From positions 1 through 39,014 of IMG/VR virus record IMGVR_UViG_3300021405_000033: a DNA stretch of 39,014 nucleotides. One strand, given 5' to 3'. The notes beneath the pieces were generated by a model. That model had not been told where the DNA came from. It worked only from the letters and a program-made list of their open reading frames with translations, and ran no database searches. Of the stretch, positions 1 to 7,794 are shown piece by piece. Position 1 is the first letter of the stretch, and every line of letters starts with the position of its first letter. The position numbers and the translations under genes were made by a program. The DNA comes from a virus.

Positions 1-126
1 GGTGCGGCTGTGGGCGCGGTGGCGGGCGCGGGCACCGCAGTGGCTGGCGGCACCAGTGTTTCCAAGGGTCTGCTCTACGGCGCGGCCACGGGCGGGTTGA
101 CGGCGGGCCTCACCCCTGAAATTGCC
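1..126. repeat. Terminal redundancy, left copy
   Basis: These bases are identical to 38880-39005. The following nine bases differ from the right-hand copy at three positions (127, 132 and 135 against 39006, 39011 and 39014). The repeat lies inside a gene that runs off the right end and continues in frame here. The simplest reading is assembly overlap of a circular or circularly permuted phage genome. A true short direct terminal repeat is the alternative, but a repeat lying in the middle of a gene makes that less likely. Confidence 0.9.
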
Positions 127-1026
127 GACGCAACGGGTCTTTCCACCGATGCGGCTCAGGCCATCGCCAGCGGCGTCGTCACAACCGGCTCGACCTTGGC
201 GCAGGGCGTTCCTCTCGGTAAAGCGCTGGAATACGGTCTGACGGCGGGCGCTGGAAGCTATGCGGGTGGCCAGATCAATGGCCTCCTTTCCAACAGAGAA
301 ACGCCTGGCGGGTTGGGGGGCGATCTTAACCCCGTCACCGTTACGCCGTCTGTCCTCGATCAGAATTTGGCCCCCGTCACCGTCACTCCGCCAGCATCGG
401 TGACCGACCCGCTGGCCCCGGTCCAAGTCACCCCTCCGGTAAACGACCCGCTCGCGCCCGTTCAGGTGACGCCGCCTGCATCAATTCCACAAAGCGCGAC
501 ATCTGCTCTGCCTGAAAATACGGCGGTAGTGACGGGGGACGCTACGCAGGGGCCGTCTATCAGCGCCACAGCCCCTGTCATTACGCCATCCGATCTCACG
601 AATCCTGCGACCGGGGCAGAGATGACGCAGCCGTCTGCAGAAAAGAAACCAGACCCAGCAGTTTCCGCGCCTTCTTTGCTGAACGACCAAGGCGTCAAGA
701 CGCTGGAAAAGGGCGCATTAGAAGCGGGGTTGTTCGCCCTACTGTTTCCGCAGGGGCACCAATACTCCGATGGAGGCGGCGGTGTCAGCACCGTGCCCAG
801 TGTGGGCGGGGCCTCTGCCGGCGGCGGTGGGGCAGGAGGGAGTGCATCGGCTCCAGCTGGCGCAGCCTCCGGGCCAAGCGCGGCGCTCTCGCCCGCGGCA
901 CAAGCGGCCATCGGCTCTACGGGCTCGACCTCGATCTATTCGCCCGGCGGGCCACTATTTGGTGCTCCGGGCGGAAGCAAGTACAATGCCTGGAATATCG
1001 CTTCGCTTCGCACAGGACAATCTTGA
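1..1026 (+). CDS. Virion/ejection-type protein, 3' part (starts at 38739)
   Basis: This is the continuation of the gene beginning at 38739; the joined product is about 388 residues. The first part (about 130 residues overall) is Ala/Gly/Val-rich and could insert in a membrane. A low-complexity middle part carries four copies of a PVxVTP motif (bases about 331-474), and the C-terminal part is rich in Gly, Ser and Ala. No enzymatic motif is visible. The position after the tail and internal-protein genes, and ahead of two more large low-complexity genes, fits an internal virion or DNA-ejection protein of a podovirus. That role is inferred from gene order. The stop overlaps the next ATG (TGATG at 1024-1028). 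A GTG at base 10 is only an internal codon, because the frame is open across the window end. Confidence 0.75.
   Translation, partial: GAAVGAVAGAGTAVAGGTSVSKGLLYGAATGGLTAGLTPEIADATGLSTDAAQAIASGVVTTGSTLAQGVPLGKALEYGLTAGAGSYAGGQINGLLSNRETPGGLGGDLNPVTVTPSVLDQNLAPVTVTPPASVTDPLAPVQVTPPVNDPLAPVQVTPPASIPQSATSALPENTAVVTGDATQGPSISATAPVITPSDLTNPATGAEMTQPSAEKKPDPAVSAPSLLNDQGVKTLEKGALEAGLFALLFPQGHQYSDGGGGVSTVPSVGGASAGGGGAGGSASAPAGAASGPSAALSPAAQAAIGSTGSTSIYSPGGPLFGAPGGSKYNAWNIASLRTGQS
331..474 (+). repeat. PVxVTP coding repeats, first cluster (4 copies)
   Basis: Four in-frame heptads of the form [N/A]PV[T/Q]VTP start near bases 331, 370, 415 and 454, separated by short linkers such as PSVLDQNL and PPASVTDPL. 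The same motif recurs four times in the next gene. The codons differ between copies, so selection appears to act on the peptide rather than on recent DNA duplication. Confidence 0.85.
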
Positions 1027-2138
1027 TGGCCCGGCATCATCTCAGATCAGCCCTTGGGACCGATATGCCGTCTGTGGCGAAGATGCTGCAGGCGAGCGGA
1101 CGCGGCAAGGACCGGCTCCTGGCCCACATTACGCCCGCCGAAGCTGCGTTGCTCAAGGCGCGCGGCGGGCGGGGCTCACGCAATCCCAGGACTGGGCTTC
1201 TCGAATTTGACGATGATCCGCTGGCCCCCGTGGAGGTGACGCCGCAGGTTAGCGCTGCGCCCGCCATCGCCCCAGAAACTGTGGTGTCGAGCGCCCCCGC
1301 GCCGACCGCACCCGCGATTTCTGCACCGCCGCCGACAATCTCGGCCCCCGGCGGCGCATCGTCCAACAACGCGCCCGAAACCGTCACTTCGACCGCGAAC
1401 GCCCCGCCCGCGCCGGTCCAGGTGACGCCATCTGTCTTGGACCCAACCTTGTCCCCGGTCCAGGTGACGCCTCAGGCGACCATTCCGGCTCCGACGCCCG
1501 CCGTCGCTCCAACGGCCAGCGCGGCGCCGGAGTCCGTGACCGTCCAAGGCACGCAAACAGCGCCAGCCCTGTCGCCCGTCACCGTCACGCCCCAGGCAGA
1601 GATTCCACAGGAGAGCTTCAGCCAAAAGACCAAGGACTGGCTAGGGAACAACTCGACGCTTCTGAGCGCCTTGGGATTGGGCGGCCTCGGCGTGTTCGGG
1701 GCGCTCAACAACGCCAAGGCCGGGAAGCAGGCGGCAGGCCTCGAATCGAACATCGCCGCGCTTGGCCAGCCCTTGGCGAATATCGGCAACCAGGAATTGT
1801 CGCAAACGCTCTCAGGCGGTCTTAACCCTCAGAGCCTCCAAGCTCTTCAGGCGGTCCAGGCACAACTCGGGCAGGGCCAGGCCATGGGTGCGGTATCCGC
1901 CCAGCAGGCGGCGCAGGCGATCTCCGGGACGTTCGCCACCCTCTTGCAGGGCCAATTGACCCAGGCGCTCAACATCTTGCAGGCGGCGGATAGCTATCTC
2001 CAGGAGGCTTACCTCCAGGGGTATCAGGCCAATGTCGCCAATCAGACCAACACCACGAACTTCTTCACTTCGCTAGCGCAAATGGCGGCTTCGATCTCCG
2101 GGCTCGCCACGCCAACCACAATCAGGGTGGGGGCGTAA
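1026..2138 (+). CDS. Virion-associated protein with PVxVTP repeats
   Basis: The product is about 370 residues. The N-terminal 60 residues are basic (MARHHLRSALG, then KARGGRG). A Pro/Ala/Thr/Val-rich stretch follows with four PVxVTP motifs (bases about 1224-1593). The C-terminal half (about residues 195-370) is Gln/Ala/Leu-rich and predicted helical, with repeated LGQ and QALQ runs. ATG 1026 is chosen because it overlaps the upstream TGA; a TTG at 1023 is also in frame. The linkers PSVLD..L.PV.VTP and TPQA.IP also occur in the upstream gene, so the two genes share a module. I do not recognise the family. A structural or ejection role is inferred from the gene neighbourhood. Confidence 0.75.
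   Translation: MARHHLRSALGTDMPSVAKMLQASGRGKDRLLAHITPAEAALLKARGGRGSRNPRTGLLEFDDDPLAPVEVTPQVSAAPAIAPETVVSSAPAPTAPAISAPPPTISAPGGASSNNAPETVTSTANAPPAPVQVTPSVLDPTLSPVQVTPQATIPAPTPAVAPTASAAPESVTVQGTQTAPALSPVTVTPQAEIPQESFSQKTKDWLGNNSTLLSALGLGGLGVFGALNNAKAGKQAAGLESNIAALGQPLANIGNQELSQTLSGGLNPQSLQALQAVQAQLGQGQAMGAVSAQQAAQAISGTFATLLQGQLTQALNILQAADSYLQEAYLQGYQANVANQTNTTNFFTSLAQMAASISGLATPTTIRVGA
1224..1593 (+). repeat. PVxVTP coding repeats, second cluster (4 copies)
   Basis: Heptads APVEVTP, APVQVTP, SPVQVTP and SPVTVTP are encoded near 1224, 1410, 1452 and 1573. They are separated by Ala/Pro/Thr-rich linkers. They match the four copies of the upstream gene at protein level. Confidence 0.85.
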
Positions 2139-3620
2139 ATGGCGCTCGACGCGGCCCTGTCCACCGACATGCCCGCCTACCCCACGGCGGCACCGAAGAA
2201 GCCTGCTCCGCAGATCAAGAGCCCCGCGCCCGCGCCCGGCTTCGATCTAGGGAAGGCCGCCGCCGGCGTGACCGACGCAGACCGGGCGGCAAGCGAAGCT
2301 GCATCCGCGCAAGGCGCGGCGGAGGGCCGCCTCGCCACCGTCCAAGGCAAGTACCAGGGCGAGCAGAGCAAATATGTTTCCGGGCTGCATCAGGAGGAGG
2401 CGGGAAAGCTGGGCGCGCTGGATCCCGGCACCTTCAAGCCCGATGAAAACACGCTCGGCAACATGGCGGGCCTCTTCACCATGGTGGGCATGCTTGGGGC
2501 CTTTCTGGGCGGCAAGCGCACCACCGCGTCGGCGGCGAACGCCCAAGCCGCGCTTACCGGGATGCTCAACGGTTGGTCCAAGGGCGATCAGATGGAGGTG
2601 GCCCGCCAGAAGCAAATCTATGACGAGAACGCGGGCTACCTGAAATCCAAGGCCGAGCAGGTGCGCGACCTCTATAAGACCTACGAGGAGGACGCGGTAA
2701 AGCTGGGCGTCCCGACCGCCCAAGGCAAATATCTTCAAAGCCTTTTGACTGAGGCCAATGCGGACGTGCTGGCAGCGCGCACCAAATACGCCGGGGCGCA
2801 ATCGACCCAGAAGCAAGCCGACGATATTCTCAAGATTACCGAGCAGATGACCAACAAGCAGGCGGATATCGACACGAAGGTTGCCATGGCAAACCTGACC
2901 GCCCAAATACGGTGGGGAATACAGGGCGATAAGGATGACCAGCAGAAGGCGGGATTCTCGCCGGAAGCAGGCGATCTTATGGCCGCTCTCGCGGAGCGCG
3001 GTGTGTCTCTACCGACCGGCCTGCGCTCCCGCCAGCAACAGACGGCTCTTTACGCCGGCCTACTGGCGCGCCACCCTGGCAAGTCCCCGGACGAAATTGC
3101 CGAAATGATCAAGGCCGGGCAGATCGACCTCAAGGCCGAACTCAAGGAAACCCAGATCGCGGCCACTATTGCGGGCCGTGTCGCTGTGGCCGAGAACGAA
3201 ATCGGCCCGATGGGCGATCTTGTCATGCAGAGCGCCAACAAAGTTCCGCGCGGGAGCTTTTTGCCTATCAACAAACTGTTGGCCGCCTCGGAAAACCAAC
3301 TTCAAGACCCGAATTTGCGCACCCTCAAGGTCCGGATCCTATCGCTCCTCAATGCCTATGACGTGCTGGCGGCTCGGGGCGGTACGGATGTGGACAAACG
3401 CGCTGCGGCCCACTCCCTGCTCACCACGGCGGACAGCCCGGCCAATTTACAGGCCGCGGTGACCGCGTTTAAGCAGGAAATGCATGTTGCGCGGCGCGCG
3501 GCGGATGCTGCAGAGCATCATAAAGGGGGTGCGACCGACGGTCCCCAAGAAGGGCAAACGTCCAAGTCCAAGAGTGGCAAACCCATCATATTCCGCAACG
3601 GCCAGTGGGAGTACCAGTGA
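2139..3620 (+). CDS. Putative internal virion/ejection protein, 493 aa
   Basis: ATG 2139 follows directly on the TAA of the preceding gene. The product has a Pro/Ala-rich start (AAPKKPAPQIKSPAPAPG). A short hydrophobic Gly-rich segment (MAGLFTMVGMLGAFLGG, about residues 107-124) could enter a membrane. A long helical, charged remainder follows, with many Lys, Gln and Glu (about residues 150-260), and a Lys/Ser/Gly-rich tail. This layout of helical bulk with one short hydrophobic patch is usual for podoviral ejection proteins, but there is no sequence signature I can name. It ends by overlapping the next gene (TGATG at 3618). Confidence 0.75.
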   Translation: MALDAALSTDMPAYPTAAPKKPAPQIKSPAPAPGFDLGKAAAGVTDADRAASEAASAQGAAEGRLATVQGKYQGEQSKYVSGLHQEEAGKLGALDPGTFKPDENTLGNMAGLFTMVGMLGAFLGGKRTTASAANAQAALTGMLNGWSKGDQMEVARQKQIYDENAGYLKSKAEQVRDLYKTYEEDAVKLGVPTAQGKYLQSLLTEANADVLAARTKYAGAQSTQKQADDILKITEQMTNKQADIDTKVAMANLTAQIRWGIQGDKDDQQKAGFSPEAGDLMAALAERGVSLPTGLRSRQQQTALYAGLLARHPGKSPDEIAEMIKAGQIDLKAELKETQIAATIAGRVAVAENEIGPMGDLVMQSANKVPRGSFLPINKLLAASENQLQDPNLRTLKVRILSLLNAYDVLAARGGTDVDKRAAAHSLLTTADSPANLQAAVTAFKQEMHVARRAADAAEHHKGGATDGPQEGQTSKSKSGKPIIFRNGQWEYQ

Positions 3621-5044
3621 TGGTTGCCGTCCCCGCCAGCGATCTGCCGAATAATTCGGTGCCCGCCGGAGATTTGCCGGACCATTTGAGAGCCCCGTCC
3701 GGCCCCCAAGGAAAATCGGATTTTGGCGGTGCAGCAAAGACGTTCGGCCTGTCAGCGGCCAAAGAGGGGCTGCGGACAACCGGCGCGCTGGCTGGCGGCG
3801 AATTGGGCGCGGAGGGTGGTGCTGCACTGGGCTCCTTCGGCGGGCCTCTGGGCACCCTTGCGGGCGGCGTCTTGGGTGGCCTTGGTGGCGGTGTTGCAGG
3901 CTATCTGGGAATGGGAAAGCTGGGCGACAAGGCGACCGCTGGGACGGACAAGGAAACCGCCGAACACCCCACGGCAAGCTTGGCCGGGCGCGCGGCTGTG
4001 GATATTCCGATGGCCGGGGCCGGGCTGTACCAGCTCGGGCGCTCAGTGGTCGATAACGCCCCTTCCATCGCCAGGGCCGGGGGCAAGGTGGTCGATGTCG
4101 CCAAGACGGCCCTGAAGCCGAACCGCGTGATCTCGAAGATCACAAAGCCCTCTACTGTAAGCGATGTTGGCGAATCCATCGAGAAGAAAATCTCCGGCAA
4201 CCTCAAGTCGCTGCTCGGCAAGCGCAGCGGCAAGGCTCAGGACCTCTATAAAACTTACCTGGACGCCGGGAAAAAGCAGGAAGGCGACATCCTCGCTGAC
4301 TACAAGCAGTCGCTGCAGCGATACTACGGCGAGAAGGCGGCTGGCGGCGACCTCTCGCCCGATGACGCCAAGGCGCTAAACGAGGCCTTCAAAAGAGTGG
4401 CCGGCGTTTCCAAAGAACTTGGCAAAAACGACCGCGCCGCAGCACTGGGCATCGGGGCGTTGGAGAAAGAGCGCCGTTTCCTCAACGACATCGCCAACGG
4501 CTACGATGTGAAAGGGGCAGAAGCGATCTCCGAGCGCACGGCGCGCGACATTAGCGGGCTCTTGAAGGCGTCCATCCAGAAGTTCGTGGGCAAAGAGTTC
4601 GACGCCGCCGATACCGGCTACAGGGAGCTTTCCGAGCCGATAAATCGCTTCAACACGGCGATGGGCAAGAAGGTCACGGCCAAGGCGGATGAGTTCCTGC
4701 CGGAAATGGCAAAGACCGATCCGGCGCAAATCCCCACCACGTTTTTCAAGAGCCGCCGCAGCATCACCGAGTTGAAGGCGCTGACGGGTGGCGATGATAA
4801 GTTTGTCGAACAGGCCGCGCGCAGCCATGCCGTCAATCAACTCGCCAACGCTCAGACCTCCGCCGATATCGAGAAATACATCAGCAAGAACAACGACTGG
4901 CTGCAGGAAGTGCCCGCTGTGAAGAAACAGCTTGAGGCGGCGGCGAAGGAGATGAAGGCGGCGGAACGGACCAAATTTGGCGGCAAGATGCTTGGCCTTG
5001 GCGCAATCGCCGGGCTGGGCACCGACATTATGAGGCACATGTGA
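3620..5044 (+). CDS. Putative internal virion/ejection protein, 474 aa
   Basis: ATG 3620 overlaps the previous TGA, with GGGAG upstream. The N-terminus is Pro-rich. Residues about 40-110 form a Gly/Ala/Leu-rich glycine-zipper-like stretch (GGELGAEGGAALGSFGGPLG and GGVLGGLGGGVAGYLG) of the kind that packs in or crosses membranes. Residues about 150-470 are strongly helical and charged (Lys, Glu, Ala), and a second short Gly-rich patch lies at the C-terminus (GLGAIAGLGTDI). The glycine zipper fits a DNA-ejection protein that helps form a channel through the cell envelope. This is inference from composition and gene order; no family is recognised. Confidence 0.75.
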   Translation: MVAVPASDLPNNSVPAGDLPDHLRAPSGPQGKSDFGGAAKTFGLSAAKEGLRTTGALAGGELGAEGGAALGSFGGPLGTLAGGVLGGLGGGVAGYLGMGKLGDKATAGTDKETAEHPTASLAGRAAVDIPMAGAGLYQLGRSVVDNAPSIARAGGKVVDVAKTALKPNRVISKITKPSTVSDVGESIEKKISGNLKSLLGKRSGKAQDLYKTYLDAGKKQEGDILADYKQSLQRYYGEKAAGGDLSPDDAKALNEAFKRVAGVSKELGKNDRAAALGIGALEKERRFLNDIANGYDVKGAEAISERTARDISGLLKASIQKFVGKEFDAADTGYRELSEPINRFNTAMGKKVTAKADEFLPEMAKTDPAQIPTTFFKSRRSITELKALTGGDDKFVEQAARSHAVNQLANAQTSADIEKYISKNNDWLQEVPAVKKQLEAAAKEMKAAERTKFGGKMLGLGAIAGLGTDIMRHM

Positions 5045-5262
5045 CCGCGAAGAAATCCAAGGGCATCTCGCCGGAACTTGAAAAAGCCATTGCCGACCTT
5101 CTGACGCAAGTCACCAAGGAGGCGGGCGAGGGAAAGCTGCTCGACAAGTTGCGTGTGATCGACCGCGCCTTGGCCTTGGAGAAGATCAAGCAGAAGATCA
5201 GCGATGACGAGTGGGGCTCCGGCTTCCAGACCCTACCCGATGAAGAGGAGGAGGCAAAATGA
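5041..5262 (+). CDS. Small acidic helical protein, 73 aa
   Basis: GTG 5041 overlaps the stop of the previous gene (GTGA), so translation is probably coupled. The product is mostly charged helix with an acidic tail (PDEEEEAK). No domain is recognised. It sits at the end of the ejection-protein run. Confidence 0.65.
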   Translation: MTAKKSKGISPELEKAIADLLTQVTKEAGEGKLLDKLRVIDRALALEKIKQKISDDEWGSGFQTLPDEEEEAK

Positions 5263-5274
5263 CTGGGGACAAAC

Positions 5275-5505
5275 ATGGACATCAAACTCGTAATCGGCAT
5301 CATAAGAGGCGCCCTAAGCGACCGCCTTATCACGATCACAGCACTGTTCATGGCGTTCACGCTCGCGGCGTGGGCCATGATAGACCCGACCTGGATGAGA
5401 TGCAGTATGGCGGCGTTCTTCGCACTCTGCGTATTCCTCCCGGCACTTTTCAAAGAAAGGACCAAAGGCCATGACAAACCCAATCCGGCCCCAGAAGCCC
5501 AGTGA
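5275..5505 (+). CDS. Small membrane protein, two spans, 76 aa
   Basis: ATG 5275 has a GGGGAC Shine-Dalgarno element at the spacing seen for several other genes here (10261, 11888, 34259). Two hydrophobic segments are visible, about residues 19-37 (ITITALFMAFTLAAWAMI) and 42-58 (RCSMAAFFALCVFLPALF). A charged Lys/Pro-rich tail follows. It could be a holin-like or other inner-membrane protein, although a better holin candidate lies at 7791. An overlapping frame starting at 5259 has a stronger Shine-Dalgarno element but encodes an implausible His/Arg-rich product. Confidence 0.65.
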   Translation: MDIKLVIGIIRGALSDRLITITALFMAFTLAAWAMIDPTWMRCSMAAFFALCVFLPALFKERTKGHDKPNPAPEAQ

Positions 5506-5677
5506 CGAATATCTGGATGCGCCGCGCTACAAAGAGGGCGGGTTCAATCCGCTCGGCTTCCGGTCGGTGATCCATTTCAACGGGCCGGGGGAGAAACGCT
5601 CGGCCACGACCGCCGGAGTTGCGCCGGGCGTTGACAAGATGTGGAGCCCGAAGGGCAGAAGTTCGAGGATCAAATGA
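5471..5677 (+). CDS. Small hypothetical protein, 68 aa
   Basis: ATG 5471 overlaps the 3' end of the preceding membrane gene by 35 bases and has GAAAGGACCAAAGG upstream. The product is polar, with the segment DEYLDAPRYKEGGFNPLGF near its N-terminus, and no recognised domain. It ends TGA, overlapping the ATG of the next gene (ATGA at 5674), which supports it as a translated unit. Confidence 0.6.
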   Translation: MTNPIRPQKPSDEYLDAPRYKEGGFNPLGFRSVIHFNGPGEKRSATTAGVAPGVDKMWSPKGRSSRIK

Positions 5678-6009
5678 GCGTTAGCGCGCCATTTTCCCCG
5701 ATGGGGAACACCGTCACGTTCACCGCCAATGTGGCGGCACCAAATGCCGTCCAAGCAAACTCGACCACGCCCGGCGCGAACAACTACGAGTTCGTCAACC
5801 TCGGCAATGTGGTTGTGCATGTCGGGGCCGGAACGAGCAACGCAACCGCAGTAGCGAATGCCCTGATCCCAGGAGCAAATAGCGCTCCGTCGATACCCCT
5901 AGCACCTGGCGCTACCCTTGTGTGGTCATTCGGTCCGAATTTTTTCTTCACCGGCATTACGTCGAGCGGGACGGCAGTTGTTTATGTGACTCCAGGAGAT
6001 GGGGCCTGA
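5674..6009 (+). CDS. Beta-rich virion/appendage protein, 111 aa
   Basis: ATG 5674 is preceded by GAGGATCAA and overlaps the previous stop. The product is rich in Val, Thr, Asn and Ala with short alternating hydrophobic stretches (TVTFTANV, NVVVHVGAG, TAVVYVTPG). This is typical of a small beta-sandwich decoration or tail-appendage protein. It has no Cys. The next gene is a tail-fibre type protein, so a tail-associated role is likely but unproven. Confidence 0.7.
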   Translation: MSVSAPFSPMGNTVTFTANVAAPNAVQANSTTPGANNYEFVNLGNVVVHVGAGTSNATAVANALIPGANSAPSIPLAPGATLVWSFGPNFFFTGITSSGTAVVYVTPGDGA

Positions 6010-6012
6010 CCG

Positions 6013-6831
6013 ATGCTCAAATCCCTCTTCCCAAATGCCAACGATTTTACTGGAACGTTAGCCATCGCCAACGGTGGCACGGGCGCAACTACCGCAATAG
6101 GTGCGGCGCAGTCTCTCGGTATGCCGATGATCTTGGGCAACCAAGGCTTGCCGATGGTCATGCCCGGCTCTGGCCTTATGGTCGCCAATGGCGTGGGGAC
6201 GCTGAGCACGGCCCTAGCCGCGACTCCGGCAATAACAAATTGCTATGCTTATTTTGCTGCGAACGCGATTGCTACAGGTGTGGCTGCTGGGTGGTATTAC
6301 ACCGTCTTTTCAACCACGACGGCGTTCATTGTTTATAACAACACGTACACTACTGGCACGCCAGTTATTCCAGCATCCCCGACCCCGTTTGTAACTGCAA
6401 GCCCTGTTTCATATACGGGATCGAGCAGCGCGATTACTGCGTATCAGCTTTCTGTTGCCGGAAATACACTTGGTCTGAACGGCGGTCTTCGTATAACAAG
6501 CGCAATCTCCTATACAAATTCTGCGGCAAATAAAACGCAGACTATCACCTGGGCTGGGTCTCAGCTTACTACTGACACATTCACTACGAGCGCTTCCTAT
6601 GTGGTCATGGCTGGCATAAAGAACGCCGGAGTGACAGGCGTGCAATATGGAATGTTTAGCTCTGGTGCATCGGGTGGGATTGGGGCTCCCTCAACAAATG
6701 CACTAACCTCTACGACGGCTGATACTACCATGGCACAAACAGTTGCCACCGTGCTTACAAACGCAACACCTGCGACAAATAATCTTGTCCAAATGAACAC
6801 CACCGTCGAACTTCTGCCGAGCGTTGCATGA
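6013..6831 (+). CDS. Tail fibre/appendage-like protein, 272 aa
   Basis: The N-terminal region carries LAIANGGTGATTAIGAAQSLG, the GGTGATT motif that recurs in collar-type tail fibre and tail-collar proteins. The remainder is low in charge, Thr/Ala/Ser/Asn-rich and predicted all beta. It ends with a Thr/Ala-rich strand region. The DNA from about 6230 to 6830 is visibly more AT-rich than its surroundings, as expected for a receptor-binding region acquired by exchange. The gene overlaps the endolysin start (ATGA at 6828). Confidence 0.75.
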   Translation: MLKSLFPNANDFTGTLAIANGGTGATTAIGAAQSLGMPMILGNQGLPMVMPGSGLMVANGVGTLSTALAATPAITNCYAYFAANAIATGVAAGWYYTVFSTTTAFIVYNNTYTTGTPVIPASPTPFVTASPVSYTGSSSAITAYQLSVAGNTLGLNGGLRITSAISYTNSAANKTQTITWAGSQLTTDTFTTSASYVVMAGIKNAGVTGVQYGMFSSGASGGIGAPSTNALTSTTADTTMAQTVATVLTNATPATNNLVQMNTTVELLPSVA

Positions 6832-7265
6832 TCGCGTCCGGACAAGACCTCACGCGCCTCAACGAAAATTGCGTGCTAACCGCGCAGCCCGACAGAAAGG
6901 GCAAGTGGGAGATTGGCTGGGGACACGACACCCCACCTTCTCCAGGCCTGACTTGGACGCAAGAAGAAGCGGACGCCACGTTCACGGCAGACTACGCCAC
7001 CGCGCAGATGCAGGCGGAACTTGATCTGGGGTCGAACGACTATTGGGCGCTGAACGAGCCGCGCCGGGCCGTCATCACCGACATGGCATACGAACTCGGC
7101 GGCGCCGGGCTGGTAAAGTTCTTGAACTTTCTCGCGGACGTGCGCGCGGGAAGCTGGCAGTTAGCAGCGATGGCGTTGCGCCAAAGCCTCTTGTTCTCGC
7201 AAGTGCCCGAACGGGAAAACCGCAACATTCAGATATTATTGAGCGGAGAGTGGTCGAGTGACTAG
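6828..7265 (+). CDS. GH24 endolysin (T4-lysozyme-like), 145 aa
   Basis: The product is a muramidase of the phage lysozyme family, which cleaves the MurNAc-GlcNAc bond in peptidoglycan to release progeny. The family pattern Glu-x8-Asp-x5-Thr is recognisable as E13, D22 and residue 28 within GKWEIGWGH. Residue 28 is Glu here rather than the usual catalytic Thr (Thr26 of T4 lysozyme). The C-terminal helical lobe is present (NEPRRAVITDMAYELGG). There is no signal peptide or N-terminal anchor, so release would need a holin. It starts inside the stop of the tail gene, and its 3' end overlaps the GTG of the HNH gene. Confidence 0.88.
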   Translation: MIASGQDLTRLNENCVLTAQPDRKGKWEIGWGHDTPPSPGLTWTQEEADATFTADYATAQMQAELDLGSNDYWALNEPRRAVITDMAYELGGAGLVKFLNFLADVRAGSWQLAAMALRQSLLFSQVPERENRNIQILLSGEWSSD

Positions 7266-7794
7266 CCCGAGAAATAAATCTCCGATCTCATTGCCGTCTC
7301 AGGCGCGGCTAAATGAGCTTTTGGAATATCGGCCCAGTACTGGATATCTGACTTGGAAAGTCCAACTTGGAAGTCGGGCGCTAGTCGGGCAAAGAGCCGG
7401 ATGCGTCAAAACCGAGCGAGGGAAGCCGGGCCATAGGGCTGTGAGGATTGATCGCGTCTTGTATCAAGAACACAGGATAATTTGGGTTCTCGTTTATGGG
7501 AAAGAGCCGGTTTGTGAGATTGATCACATCAACGGCAACGCGATGGATAATAGGCTGTGCAACCTTCGTGAAGCAACTGGTTCAGAGAACCGAAGCAATA
7601 TCGGTCTGATAAAAAGCAACACATCTGGTCTTAAAGGTGTGGGGTGGCATAAGGCCAAAAATAAATGGCGCGCCTACATAGGAAAAGATGGACGATATAT
7701 TCATTTAGGGCTTTTCGAGAAAAAGTCGGATGCGGCTGCTGCGTATGCTCAAGCAGCCAAAAAATACTTTGGCGAATATGCGAGGATAAATTGA
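7258..7794 (+). CDS. HNH homing endonuclease with AP2 domain, 178 aa
   Basis: The central HNH motif is at about residues 87-108 (EIDHINGNAMDNR then NLREAT; catalytic D89/H90). It is followed by an AP2/ERF-type DNA-binding domain at about 121-175 (SGLKGVGWHKAKNKW ... HLGLFEKKSDAAAAYAQAAKKYFGE). This is the usual layout of free-standing phage homing endonucleases. GTG 7258 overlaps the endolysin stop. The gene ends by overlapping a TTG start of the next gene (TTGA at 7791), so it sits seamlessly between two lysis genes. Base composition is more AT-rich than its neighbours, supporting recent arrival. Confidence 0.9.
   Translation: MTSPRNKSPISLPSQARLNELLEYRPSTGYLTWKVQLGSRALVGQRAGCVKTERGKPGHRAVRIDRVLYQEHRIIWVLVYGKEPVCEIDHINGNAMDNRLCNLREATGSENRSNIGLIKSNTSGLKGVGWHKAKNKWRAYIGKDGRYIHLGLFEKKSDAAAAYAQAAKKYFGEYARIN

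Noticed and set aside
5259-5474. Frame starting at ATG 5259 with a very strong Shine-Dalgarno
   Set aside because: It encodes an implausible His/Arg-rich chain, whereas the overlapping frame from 5275 gives a two-span membrane protein. The strong site may still raise initiation at 5275.
6013-6831. Invertible tail-fibre cassette acted on by the serine recombinase
   Set aside because: I saw no inverted crossover-like repeats flanking the fibre gene and no alternative reversed fibre end. The recombinase lies 6 kb away.
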